A stretch of DNA of 12,066 bases from Lachnospiraceae bacterium. GTDB lineage: Bacteria > Bacillota > Clostridia > Lachnospirales > Lachnospiraceae. The position numbers and the translations under genes are program-made. Below the pieces are notes generated by a model. That model had not been told where the DNA came from. It saw only the letters and a list, made by a program, of their open reading frames with translations, and did not search any database. The DNA lies in assembly GCA_009774345.1 (NCBI GenBank), contig VSNR01000036.1, positions 15,137 through 27,202 of the forward strand, read 5' to 3'. Numbering within the stretch: position 1 is the first letter of the stretch; the number at the start of each line of letters is the position of its first letter. Positions 6,108 through 12,066 of this stretch are shown here, in pieces.

Positions 6108-6235
6108 TTATACTGGCGGTCGAAAAGACTGACCACCAGTATAAAATGATACACACAGCCGCATAAGGAAATATGCCGCTTCGCGGCTGCGGCTGGCGCG
6201 ATACTCACGGCAGATCTTATCTGTCGTGAGTATAA
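6108..6235 (+). repeat. Structured 128-bp repeat, copy 3 (ribBA-ribH gap)
   Basis: It has the same terminal repeats, length and modules as copy 2, with no insertions or deletions. The seven differences lie in hairpin A (three), the linker (three) and the one-sided loop (one). In hairpin A an A-T pair of copy 2 (4760 with 4780) is a G-C pair here (6116 with 6136), a compensating change. A second change (6135) leaves one C-A mismatch. Everything from GGAAATAT to the right end is identical to copy 2. It starts eight bases after the ribBA stop and ends 18 bases before ribH. Confidence 0.92.
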
Positions 6236-6253
6236 TAAAGAAAGGAATAGGAC

Positions 6254-6721
6254 ATGAAAACATTTGAGGGAAAGTTAGTATCAAACGAGATAAAAATTGG
6301 CATTGTGGCAGCGCGTTTTAATGAATTTATCACATCAAAGCTGCTTGGCGGCGCGATGGACGGGCTTATAAGACATGACGTGCGTGAGGAGGACATTCAT
6401 GTGGCATGGGTTCCGGGGGCTTTTGAGATTCCGCTGATCGCCTCCAAGATGGCAAAGAGCGGGAAATACGATGCAGTGATCTGTCTGGGGGCAGTCATCC
6501 GCGGTTCAACCAGCCATTATGATTATGTGTGCAATGAAGTTTCCAAGGGAATCGCTGCGGTGTCTCTCGAGAGTGGTATTCCTGTCATGTTTGGCGTGCT
6601 TACCACAGAGAATATTGAGCAGGCGATTGAGCGTGCAGGCACGAAGGCTGGAAACAAGGGCTATGACTGTGCAGTGGGTGCGATAGAGATGGTGAATCTG
6701 ATTCGCGAGATCGAGCGGTAA
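6254..6721 (+). CDS. ribH: 6,7-dimethyl-8-ribityllumazine synthase (beta subunit)
   Basis: A 155-residue protein condensing the butanone phosphate from RibBA with the ribitylamino-uracil from the RibD branch to give lumazine, the substrate of RibE. In bacilli it forms 60-subunit shells, which may hold for this one too. Motifs in order: ARFNEF at 20-25, VPGAFEIP at 53-60, GAVIRGSTSHYDYV at 79-92 with the catalytic His88, and GVLTTENIEQAIERAGTKAGNKG near the C-terminus. AAAGG (6239-6243) lies ten bases before the ATG. It is the last gene of the biosynthetic set. No terminator is seen after it, and the SUKH-like gene follows 28 nt later. Confidence 0.97.
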   Translation: MKTFEGKLVSNEIKIGIVAARFNEFITSKLLGGAMDGLIRHDVREEDIHVAWVPGAFEIPLIASKMAKSGKYDAVICLGAVIRGSTSHYDYVCNEVSKGIAAVSLESGIPVMFGVLTTENIEQAIERAGTKAGNKGYDCAVGAIEMVNLIREIER

Positions 6722-6749
6722 AACAGACGAAAAGAAAATATGGAGGATC

Positions 6750-7202
6750 ATGTTGAATATAAAATTACTGGATCCATATGTGGTAAGTCTATTGAAAAAG
6801 GGAGGATGGAGTGAGAATAGATATTGTGATGTGAAGTATTGGATAGACAAATTAACCATTGAAGGTTATGTCTGTTTTGATTATGCTTTAGATATCTTAG
6901 AAAATTTAGGAGGACTTACATATAATGTAAAAGATGACTGTAATCATAAGGGTGCACAATTCGATTTTAATCCTTATTTTGCAGCAAATGGTGAATTTGA
7001 TCGACTTGAGGATTTTGAATTACTGGCAAAAGAAGGGTTATTTCCAATTGGCAGCATGTGTGCAGCAATTGTGTATGCAGGCAGAAGCAAAAATATATAT
7101 TGGGGTAGTATGAATCGTTTGTATTGGGCAGGGACAAATATAGAAGATTATTTAAATAAACTATTTGATAAAGAGTTTGAATCACAAGAGATTGATGTAT
7201 AG
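6750..7202 (+). CDS. SUKH-3-like immunity protein
   Basis: A 150-residue soluble protein with the layout of the SUKH superfamily, subgroup 3. It has an early LLKKGGWSENRYCD, a central YALDILENLGGLTY, then FDFNPYF, a later LFPIGSM, and a C-terminal VYAGRSKNIYWG followed by YLNKLF. SUKH proteins neutralise secreted or contact-delivered polymorphic toxins, or act as cell-surface-toxin immunity stand-ins. Here no toxin gene is adjacent, so it would be an orphan. GGAGG (6742-6746) is only three bases from the ATG; a TTG at 6753 would be better spaced. The gene is clearly richer in A and T than the riboflavin genes and lies next to a recombinase remnant, both signs of horizontal arrival. Family assignment is from pattern recognition and would be confirmed by a profile search. 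Confidence 0.7.
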   Translation: MLNIKLLDPYVVSLLKKGGWSENRYCDVKYWIDKLTIEGYVCFDYALDILENLGGLTYNVKDDCNHKGAQFDFNPYFAANGEFDRLEDFELLAKEGLFPIGSMCAAIVYAGRSKNIYWGSMNRLYWAGTNIEDYLNKLFDKEFESQEIDV

Positions 7203-7203
7203 T

Positions 7204-7341
7204 ATGCGAAATCAGAATGAACAACTGAATGCCGCACTGATATCTGATGAAAAGGATATGTGTAAAAAATGGCATAAAGCTGCTGCAAAAGCAAAATCCA
7301 TAGAGGAATTTGAACAGGCTGTAGGATTGGTGCAGGTATAA
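7204..7341 (+). CDS. Small 45-residue ORF, unrecognised
   Basis: It begins one base after the stop of the SUKH-like gene (TAG-T-ATG), which would permit translational coupling, but has no ribosome binding site of its own. The product is charged and probably helical (ending AKAKSIEEFEQAVGLVQV), with no recognised motif. It overlaps the recombinase remnant at TAATG. It may be the end of a gene whose front was lost, or a chance frame. Confidence 0.3.
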   Translation: MRNQNEQLNAALISDEKDMCKKWHKAAAKAKSIEEFEQAVGLVQV

Positions 7342-7502
7342 TGCTTGAGGGCTGCCATGAAGCTATCATAAGCCCGGAGGACTGGGAGAAGGTGCAGGTA
7401 CTCATTGACCGCCGCCCTCCTATTATGGAGGGGACCGCCTGCCCCTCCTGCAACCTGCTCCATGGCATTATCTTCTGTGTAACCTGCTTCTTTTGGATTT
7501 AA
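7341..7502 (+). pseudogene. Remnant of a large serine recombinase
   Basis: 53 codons with the signature of the middle of large serine recombinases: EGCHEAIISPEDWEKVQ, corresponding to the conserved HEAII-x-x-E-x-(W/F) segment of the recombinase domain. It is followed after a gap by CPSCNLLHGIIFCVTC, similar to the start of the recombinase zinc ribbon (usually NLLSGLLFCxxCG). The catalytic N-terminal domain with its serine and the whole C-terminal coiled coil are missing, so it cannot be active. It marks the debris of an integrated mobile element, probably the carrier of the neighbouring AT-rich gene. Confidence 0.65.
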
Positions 7503-7504
7503 CT

Positions 7505-7537
7505 GTGAATACACAATAATTTTGCAAAATTATTCAC
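7505..7537. terminator. Palindrome between converging genes, possible weak terminator
   Basis: A perfect 20-bp palindrome AATAATTTTG-CAAAATTATT (7515-7534) lies inside a wider inverted repeat GTGAATA (7505-7511) and TATTCAC (7531-7537). It overlaps the 3' end of the minus-strand lipoprotein gene, at the meeting point of opposite transcription units. The stem is AT-rich and not followed by a T run on either strand, so termination is only a suggestion. Confidence 0.3.
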
Positions 7538-8021
7538 CTGTGATTATTACAATTTTCACAGCTTGAGTTGGATGTTCTTCATCGTCAAGTGTCCCCCGGT
7601 AACTGATCTCCGCTTTATCGCCCACCGCTATCGTGGAACCTCCTTTTGCCTCATGGGCACTTTCTGTGGAATACCCTTCTAATATCGGGGTATTTTCCGT
7701 GAAAAAATAATAGAGCATATCGTCCTCTGGAGTTCTGAGTGTAAGGATGTTTTCTTCGTACTTTTCAACAATTCCTGCTATGGGATCGCCCGCTGGGATT
7801 TCTTCGACTGGAATTTCTTCGAGTTCCGAAGTAGTTTTTCCGGTTTCTTCTGTAATCTCCGGCTTGGACGATTCTATAGTCTTTGCATCTACGGTTTTTA
7901 TATCCGCTACTTCTTCCTGAACCGTTTCCTTCGGGGAATCCTTCTCTTTTGGTTCCGATGAGCATCCGATCATCCCCATAGTTAAAGCTATCATAAACAT
8001 CAGTATCAATTTCCTTTTCAT
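7530..8021 (-). CDS. Putative lipoprotein, unknown function
   Basis: 163 residues from the ATG at 8021. The start is typical of a lipoprotein signal: MKRK, a hydrophobic run LILMFMIALTMG, then the lipobox MIGC with Cys20. The frame is open to a GTG at 8036 and an ATG at 8033, but those would put MMGKI in front of the positive charges and are judged less likely. After the lipobox comes a charged, low-complexity linker rich in Glu, Lys and Thr (about 21-75). A small beta-rich domain follows (about 76-163: IAGIVEKYEENILTLRTPED, TIAVGDKAEISYRGTL, AVKIVII), like the small OB-like tails of many clostridial lipoproteins. It follows the other lipoprotein gene by 18 nt, so they form one unit. The function is not known. 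Confidence 0.75.
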   Translation of the reverse strand: MKRKLILMFMIALTMGMIGCSSEPKEKDSPKETVQEEVADIKTVDAKTIESSKPEITEETGKTTSELEEIPVEEIPAGDPIAGIVEKYEENILTLRTPEDDMLYYFFTENTPILEGYSTESAHEAKGGSTIAVGDKAEISYRGTLDDEEHPTQAVKIVIITGE

Positions 8022-8039
8022 AATCTTTCCCATCACTTT

Positions 8040-8591
8040 CTAAAAGAATCGTATTTCCTTGGCATAAAATTTATCATTTTTAAAGCTGCCCTTCATTTCA
8101 ACAGACATATGTACCTTCAAGTCCTGAAATTCAGCCTTTGTGTCCTCATAGCTTTCTCCATTTCCATCAGTGGTTTTTAAATAAAAACGGGTATCATCTT
8201 CCAAAATCACATGAATCAACTGAGAATCAGGGAGATCGGCATTGGAGCTTGGAGAACTGTATGATAAGGAACCGTCATCAAGAATTTTTACTTTCTTTTC
8301 GGCAATGAAAAATGAGTTTTCTTCAATCTTCCAGACCTTACCCAGAAAATCCGCATCAACAGCAGCGGCAACATCCGGCGCTAGTACCTGCCATTTACCT
8401 GCTGTATTTTCCAAAAGTTCATCTGTGTTTCCATCAATTTCTTTTGGCTGCGCGTTATTTAATTCCTCTAATAATGCTTCGTCTGTCTGTTTTTCTTCTG
8501 TTTTAGCAACAGAACCGATACCACATCCTGTAACCATTGTGCTCAATATACATACAGCAGCGAGCAATATCATTACTTTTTTTAGCTTCAT
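8040..8591 (-). CDS. Putative lipoprotein, unknown function
   Basis: A 183-residue protein beginning MKLKK, then a hydrophobic run VMILLAAVCILSTM and the lipobox MVTGC with Cys23, so it should be lipid-anchored on the outer face of the membrane. A strong AAGGAGGT lies just upstream on the minus strand (about 8597-8604). After an acidic linker (to about residue 75) the rest is beta-rich, with FLGKVWKIEENSFFIAEKK, LIHVILEDDTRFYLKTTDG and DLKVHMSVEMKGSFKNDKFY. This hints at the same kind of small beta-barrel domain as its neighbour. No enzyme motif is visible. It is first in a two-gene minus-strand unit with its own promoter. Confidence 0.8.
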   Translation of the reverse strand: MKLKKVMILLAAVCILSTMVTGCGIGSVAKTEEKQTDEALLEELNNAQPKEIDGNTDELLENTAGKWQVLAPDVAAAVDADFLGKVWKIEENSFFIAEKKVKILDDGSLSYSSPSSNADLPDSQLIHVILEDDTRFYLKTTDGNGESYEDTKAEFQDLKVHMSVEMKGSFKNDKFYAKEIRFF

Positions 8592-8624
8592 AAATACCTC
8601 CTTGTTATCATAGAAATAATAGAT

Positions 8625-8653
8625 ATTATAATTTGTCTAAATCATTTAAACAA
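8625..8653 (-). promoter_or_regulatory. Promoter of the lipoprotein pair with overlapping inverted repeat
   Basis: Reading the minus strand, TTGTTT (8653-8648) and TATAAT (8630-8625) are 17 bp apart, placing the start near 8618, about 27 bases before the ATG at 8591. An inverted repeat ACAAC-N6-GTTGT (8650-8665) overlaps the -35 box and could be an operator. Confidence 0.7.
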
Positions 8654-8665
8654 CCTATTTGTTGT

Positions 8666-8850
8666 GAAATGCTTTTTGAGTGTAGCAAACGTCCTTAAAC
8701 CTCTCTTAACGATCTATTTTTTCGGTCCGGTTAAGGGCGCATAGAAGCAGCCGGATATCAAGCAGCTTAAACTTTAACATATGCTGATAGAATGAGGGGC
8801 TCTGCATATGACATTCCCCAAGTAAAGTGATACTATTTTCGAGCGGTTAG
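8666..8850. other. Divergent intergenic region with two inverted repeats
   Basis: No gene was found between the two divergent promoters. Two inverted repeats, each with a 19-nt loop, are present: CTTAAC (8705-8710) with GTTAAG (8730-8735), and CATATGC (8778-8784) with GCATATG (8804-8810). They may be regulator sites or chance; no partner regulator lies nearby. Confidence 0.35.
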
Positions 8851-8853
8851 GAT

Positions 8854-8883
8854 TTGACAACAGCCTCCATCATGCTGTATACT
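8854..8883 (+). promoter_or_regulatory. Sigma-A promoter of the rhomboid gene string
   Basis: A consensus TTGACA (8854-8859) and TATACT (8878-8883) are separated by 18 bp. Transcription would start near 8890, giving a leader of only about 16 bases that holds the ribosome binding site AGAGGTGAG (8894-8902). Confidence 0.8.
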
Positions 8884-8905
8884 TCTCATACAAAGAGGTG
8901 AGCAG

Positions 8906-9571
8906 ATGGAGGAACAAAGGGTGTCGGACTGGCGCAGCTATTGCGTGACGCTGGTTCTCCTTGTATTCAATATTGTTGGTTATATTTTGTGTACACAAAT
9001 GGGTGAAGTGGTGTATACTATGGGTAGTATGAATGCAGAGAAGATTATTGCAGGACACGAGTACTACAGGTTTCTGACTTCGATCTTTCTGCATGCAGAT
9101 ATAGAGCATCTTGTCAGCAACATGATCTTTTTGTTTGGATTGGGGCAGATGGTGGAGCAGGTTGTCGGACATGTTTCCTTTGGTATTGTGTACCTGCTGT
9201 CTGGTTTTGGCGGAAGTATCTCTTCGGTTTTTTATGCTGTCTGGACAGGAAAAGTGTATCATTCTGTCGGTGCGAGCGGCGCAATTTTTGGCGTGGTCGG
9301 CGCACTCTTTGTCCTTGTTATTGTCCGCGAATTAAAAAACAGGTCACACAGACAGGACGCCGTGGAAATTTTAGATCAGGATGGTGTGGAGGTTCCGATT
9401 ACCTATGAGAGTATCTCGGTACAGAGGCTGATCTTTGCAGTGGTGTATATGATTTACCCCGGTTCATGGGAAGTGGGTGTTGACAATGCAGCCCATGTGG
9501 GCGGGTTCATATGTGGAATCGTGGTTATGGCAGTCATCAATATGGTAAATACAGGAGGATACAAAAGGTGA
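8906..9571 (+). CDS. Rhomboid family intramembrane serine protease
   Basis: A 221-residue membrane protein that should cleave other membrane proteins inside or near the bilayer. The family landmarks are all present: RFLTSIFLHADIEHLVSNM (55-73, with the H-x4-H-x3-N pattern at His63, His68 and Asn72), the catalytic serine in GASG (Ser124), and the catalytic histidine in NAAHVGG (His196). About six hydrophobic helices can be seen, starting at about residue 13. A hydrophilic stretch of about 29 residues (143-171) separates the serine-bearing helix from the next one. A strong promoter and AGAGGTGAG lie directly upstream. The stop overlaps the next start (GTGA). The substrate is unknown. Confidence 0.93.
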   Translation: MEEQRVSDWRSYCVTLVLLVFNIVGYILCTQMGEVVYTMGSMNAEKIIAGHEYYRFLTSIFLHADIEHLVSNMIFLFGLGQMVEQVVGHVSFGIVYLLSGFGGSISSVFYAVWTGKVYHSVGASGAIFGVVGALFVLVIVRELKNRSHRQDAVEILDQDGVEVPITYESISVQRLIFAVVYMIYPGSWEVGVDNAAHVGGFICGIVVMAVINMVNTGGYKR

Positions 9572-10569
9572 AGATTAATATTTATTATGGAGGCAGAGGG
9601 CTGATCGGAGACCCGACATTATATGTGTTAAACAAGATACAGGAGGTGCTGCGCGAGCTTAATGTCAACGTGGAGCGCTATGATCTGTATGAGTTTAAAA
9701 ATAATATCGTCACATTGCCGCAGACCTTAAAGGATGCGGACGGCGTGATACTGGCAACGACAGTAGAGTGGTATGGCATCGGCGGATATATGCAGCAGTT
9801 TCTGGACTCGTGCTGGCTGTATGGGGACAAGGAAAAAATTGCAAATATGTATATGTGCCCGATTGTGATGGCGACGACTTACGGAGAGCACGACGCGACA
9901 AAGGTTCTCACAGAGGCGTGGGAGATTTTAGGAGGACGCCCGATTACGGGCATTTGCGGCTATGTGGCGGATGTGTCAGAACTTGAGCAGACACCGGGCT
10001 ATGCGCGGGTGATTGAGAAGCGCACAGAGGATATGTACCGCTCTATTAATCAAAAGCTGCCGATTTTCCCAAACAGCAATCAGGCAGTCAAGCAGAAGAT
10101 TACCTTTACGCAGAGTCTGAACCTGACACCGCAGGAGGCAGAGCAGTTGTCAGAGCTTGCAAGCGACGATCTGTATGTACAGAAGCAAAAAGAGGATATA
10201 CAGGAGCTTGCGAGTATGTTTAAAGACCTGATGAACGTGAGAGAACCAGACAGTACCATGTTTTTGCAGGAGCTCAAGGAGCATTTCTATCCGCAGGCAG
10301 GCTTTAGCGCAGTTTATAAGTTCTGTATGCCGGAGGCGCAGCTTCCGCTGATACTCAGCGTAAACGGCACGGAGATGGAGTGCCATTATGGAGATGCGAC
10401 GTCTTTTGATGTGGAAATGCAGGTGGCGTCCTCGATTATGGAGGATATCGTGCAGGGACGCATGACTTTTCAGAAGGCATTTATGTCCGGGGATATGAAA
10501 ATGAAGGGCGACTTCAAGGTGCTTCGGATGCTTGACTTGCTATATGTATTTACAGCGCCAAAAGTGTAA
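9568..10569 (+). CDS. Flavodoxin-like NAD(P)H-dependent oxidoreductase with C-terminal SCP2-like domain
   Basis: 333 residues from GTG 9568, chosen because AGGAGG (9553-9558) precedes it and the protein then begins KINIYYGGRG, a beta strand plus phosphate-binding loop of the flavodoxin fold. An in-frame ATG at 9511 lies inside the rhomboid gene and is less likely. The N-terminal domain (about 1-180) continues with VERYDLYEF, DADGVILATTVEWYGIGGYM and PIVMATTYG, as in NADPH-dependent FMN reductases, so FMN is the expected cofactor. The C-terminal part (about 225-330: FLQELKEHFYPQAGFSAVYKF, MECHYGDATSFDVEM, MKMKGDFKVLRML) resembles the SCP2 sterol-carrier fold, which binds lipids. The start overlaps the rhomboid stop by four bases. 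Substrate and role are unknown; the lipid-linked redox idea is inference. Confidence 0.8.
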   Translation: MKINIYYGGRGLIGDPTLYVLNKIQEVLRELNVNVERYDLYEFKNNIVTLPQTLKDADGVILATTVEWYGIGGYMQQFLDSCWLYGDKEKIANMYMCPIVMATTYGEHDATKVLTEAWEILGGRPITGICGYVADVSELEQTPGYARVIEKRTEDMYRSINQKLPIFPNSNQAVKQKITFTQSLNLTPQEAEQLSELASDDLYVQKQKEDIQELASMFKDLMNVREPDSTMFLQELKEHFYPQAGFSAVYKFCMPEAQLPLILSVNGTEMECHYGDATSFDVEMQVASSIMEDIVQGRMTFQKAFMSGDMKMKGDFKVLRMLDLLYVFTAPKV

Positions 10570-10596
10570 GGGAAGATGAAAAAGGAGGACAAAAAT

Positions 10597-11007
10597 ATGA
10601 GAGATGAGAACTGTATTTTTTGTAAAATAGCAAACGGCGAGATTCCATCGAGAACACTGTATGAGGATGATATGTTTCGGGTAATCTTAGACTTGAGTCC
10701 GGCGACGAAGGGGCATGCACTGATTCTGCCAAAAGAGCATTATAAAAATCTGTATGAGATCGAGGAGGGTACCGCGGCAAAAGCGCTTCCGCTTGCAAAA
10801 AAAATGGCGACAGTCATGACAGAAAAGCTGGGCTGTGATGGATTTAATGTGATTCAGAACAATAATGAGGTTGCCGGGCAGACGGTATTCCATTTTCATA
10901 TTCATCTGATTCCCAGATATCAGGAGGATAAGCAGCATCTGGTGATGAAGCCCTGCGGCATGACGGCGGAGGAGCTGGATGCGGTGCGGGACCAGATTGT
11001 AGGATAA
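10597..11007 (+). CDS. HIT-family nucleotide hydrolase (Hint-like)
   Basis: A 136-residue protein of the histidine triad family, which hydrolyses nucleoside phosphoramidates and related adenylated compounds. It has CIFCKI with Cys6 and Cys9 near the start, DLSPATKGHALILPKEH (32-48), GFNVIQNNN and the triad HFHIHLIPR (His99, His101, His103). Start: ATG 10597 has AAAGGAGG (10581-10588) eight bases upstream and matches the family's N-terminus, whereas an upstream ATG at 10576 lies before that site. It lies 27 bases after the flavodoxin-like gene, likely the same operon. Length and active site are normal. No symbol is given because family names are used loosely in clostridia. Confidence 0.93.
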   Translation: MRDENCIFCKIANGEIPSRTLYEDDMFRVILDLSPATKGHALILPKEHYKNLYEIEEGTAAKALPLAKKMATVMTEKLGCDGFNVIQNNNEVAGQTVFHFHIHLIPRYQEDKQHLVMKPCGMTAEELDAVRDQIVG

Positions 11008-11023
11008 TTTTTGGAGAAGAACC

Positions 11024-11713
11024 ATGCTGGCAGTTTTAAAGATTCGTATGAAGTGGAACAAGGAAAACCGCACCCCAAAGGGTGCTGTCCAGCGGGAGCA
11101 GTATTATAAGCCTGTTCAGATCGAGGAGGATGTCTCTCTTGCCGGGAAAGGGATTTTCCTGAAAGAATGTGATTATGAACAAATGGGCAGCCAGATTTGT
11201 TCCGATCAGGAGTATGCAGCGCAGCGGAAGCAAGCAGTTTTAAAAAAGAAAAATAAGCCATTTGCCGGACTTGACAGATATGAGGAGCAGAGCGCATATA
11301 GAGCAGAACAGGCGCGGCAGAAAAGAAAGGGTACTTTTTATGCTGATATTCTGGCACTGGAAAAAAGGGATCTCCTTCGATGCATCAGCATTATTGAAGA
11401 AGGGAACGACTGCTATCGCATTAAATGGTTTGATCAGGGAATTGGGATGCCAAGGCGCCGCGGCGGCAATGAGGATTTCATGAAGCGGGGGGCAAAGCTT
11501 GCGGGACAGCCCAACGTGCTCAACGAGACGGCATTTATCTTAAAAAAAGGTGAGTCCGGGCTGTTGAAGTACAATTTTCGGATGCAGTACTTTGACGGGG
11601 AGCAGTATTATCTATGTTTTTATGTATATATGGTCAATACAGATGTACTAACGCGGGATGCGTTTCTGCGGAAGTATGATTATGAGTATGAGCAGATGGC
11701 GGATTTGTTTTGA
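11024..11713 (+). CDS. Hypothetical protein, 229 residues
   Basis: Not recognised. GGAGAAG stands before the ATG, and the gene begins 16 bases after the HIT gene, so it probably belongs to the same transcript. The product is rich in charged residues, has no signal peptide or membrane helix, and has a lysine/arginine-rich middle (about 60-105). Its last third is rich in aromatic residues: CYRIKWFDQGIGMPRRRGG, YNFRMQYFDGEQYYLCFYVY. These strands suggest a small beta-rich cytoplasmic domain. It ends with a TGA (11711-11713), after which an open frame in the same phase begins almost at once. Confidence 0.7.
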   Translation: MLAVLKIRMKWNKENRTPKGAVQREQYYKPVQIEEDVSLAGKGIFLKECDYEQMGSQICSDQEYAAQRKQAVLKKKNKPFAGLDRYEEQSAYRAEQARQKRKGTFYADILALEKRDLLRCISIIEEGNDCYRIKWFDQGIGMPRRRGGNEDFMKRGAKLAGQPNVLNETAFILKKGESGLLKYNFRMQYFDGEQYYLCFYVYMVNTDVLTRDAFLRKYDYEYEQMADLF

Positions 11714-11716
11714 AAT

Positions 11717-11980
11717 GTGAAAGCGTATAGTGAGGTATGCGATATGACGATGGCACAGTTTTCGAGAGATGATATTTTACTTTATCAGGGGCGGGAGGAA
11801 GGACGAGAAGAAGGCGAGATGATAGGCGAGTTGAGAGGAGAATTAATAGGAGCAATCCGCACCTATCAGAAACTGAACGTGCCGTTTGAAACTGCCAGAC
11901 AGTACATTATGGAGGAGTTTGACAAGAGTGCGGAGGAAGCGGATGCGTTATTGAGCGCTTACTGGAACAAAAGCAAGTAG
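11717..11980 (+). pseudogene. C-terminal fragment of an Rpn/PD-(D/E)XK nuclease-type protein
   Basis: 87 codons from GTG 11717, or 78 from ATG 11744, which has a weak GTGAGG upstream. The segment VKAYSEVCDMTMAQFSRDD followed by repeats GREEGREEG and GELRGEL, then TYQKLNVPFETARQYIMEEF, matches the tail typical of the Rpn/PD-(D/E)XK transposase-like proteins that are numerous in Lachnospiraceae. The nuclease domain that should precede it is absent: the frame upstream belongs to an unrelated protein ending in a TGA. It is probably a leftover of a mobile gene, though a small stand-alone coiled-coil protein cannot be excluded. Confidence 0.55.
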
Positions 11981-11997
11981 AAGAACAAAAAATATAA

Positions 11998-12020
11998 TGT
12001 ACCCTATAAGGTGGACACGG
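11998..12020. mobile_element. Possible insertion-sequence terminal inverted repeat
   Basis: TGTACCCTATAAGGTGGACA begins at 11998, shortly after the nuclease-fragment stop. It begins TG and ends CA and looks like the end of an IS3-type element. The window stops 46 bases later, before any transposase could be seen, so this is only a suggestion. Confidence 0.25.
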
Positions 12021-12066
12021 CAAGAGGAAGGGATTGCTTGAAATGTTGATTACCGCTAGGGGAAAT

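Noticed and set aside
11711..11713. TGA at 11711 as a selenocysteine or read-through codon
   Set aside because: No SECIS-like structure was noticed, the protein seems complete at that point, and the following part resembles the tail of an unrelated family.

Overview
The window reads as a chromosomal segment of a Gram-positive anaerobe of the class Clostridia, most likely Lachnospiraceae (Clostridium cluster XIVa). This rests on strong AGGAGG-type ribosome binding sites, sigma-A type promoters, an FMN riboswitch ahead of a ribD-ribE-ribBA-ribH operon, two lipoproteins with short signal peptides, a family-typical rhomboid gene and fragments of mobile-element proteins. No rRNA, tRNA or CRISPR array was seen.

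Layout: 1-425 is a gene-free regulatory stretch with a nested inverted repeat and a promoter, leading into a heavily deleted, frameshifted MATE efflux gene (426-839). Next come an ECF sigma factor, probably starting at a TTG (931-1395), and its likely membrane-bound anti-sigma partner (1427-2578). A sigma-A promoter overlaps the anti-sigma stop codon and drives an FMN riboswitch (about 2626-2748) that ends in an intrinsic terminator (2823-2859). Then follow ribD (3027), ribE (4114, overlapping ribD), ribBA (4901) and ribH (6254), which together make riboflavin from GTP and ribulose 5-phosphate. A SUKH-3-like immunity gene (6750-7202) follows with no visible terminator, then a tiny ORF and a remnant of a large serine recombinase (7341-7502). 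Two minus-strand lipoprotein genes (7530-8591) have their own promoter. Divergent from them is a plus-strand gene string: rhomboid protease, a flavodoxin-like/SCP2 two-domain protein, a HIT-family hydrolase and an unrecognised 229-residue protein. The window closes with the C-terminal tail of an Rpn/PD-(D/E)XK-type protein and a sequence that may be an insertion-sequence end.

The most interesting signal is a structured repeat confined to the non-coding gaps of the riboflavin operon. Two 128-bp copies (4752-4879 and 6108-6235, 7 differences) occupy the ribE-ribBA and ribBA-ribH gaps. Each has 7-bp terminal inverted repeats and three parts: hairpin A, a CACAC-introduced central fold with a fixed 11-nt one-sided loop ending in GGAAATAT and followed by GGCGCG, and hairpin B. 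A strongly diverged copy lies between the riboswitch terminator and ribD (2861-2943). Its stems are different in sequence but still pair, while the unpaired motifs are unchanged. A fourth, half-preserved copy may follow at 2948-3003. This pattern suggests selection on RNA or single-stranded DNA structure. I could not match it to a named family from memory. Searches for further copies in this and related genomes would decide between a mobile repeat and an operon-specific RNA element.
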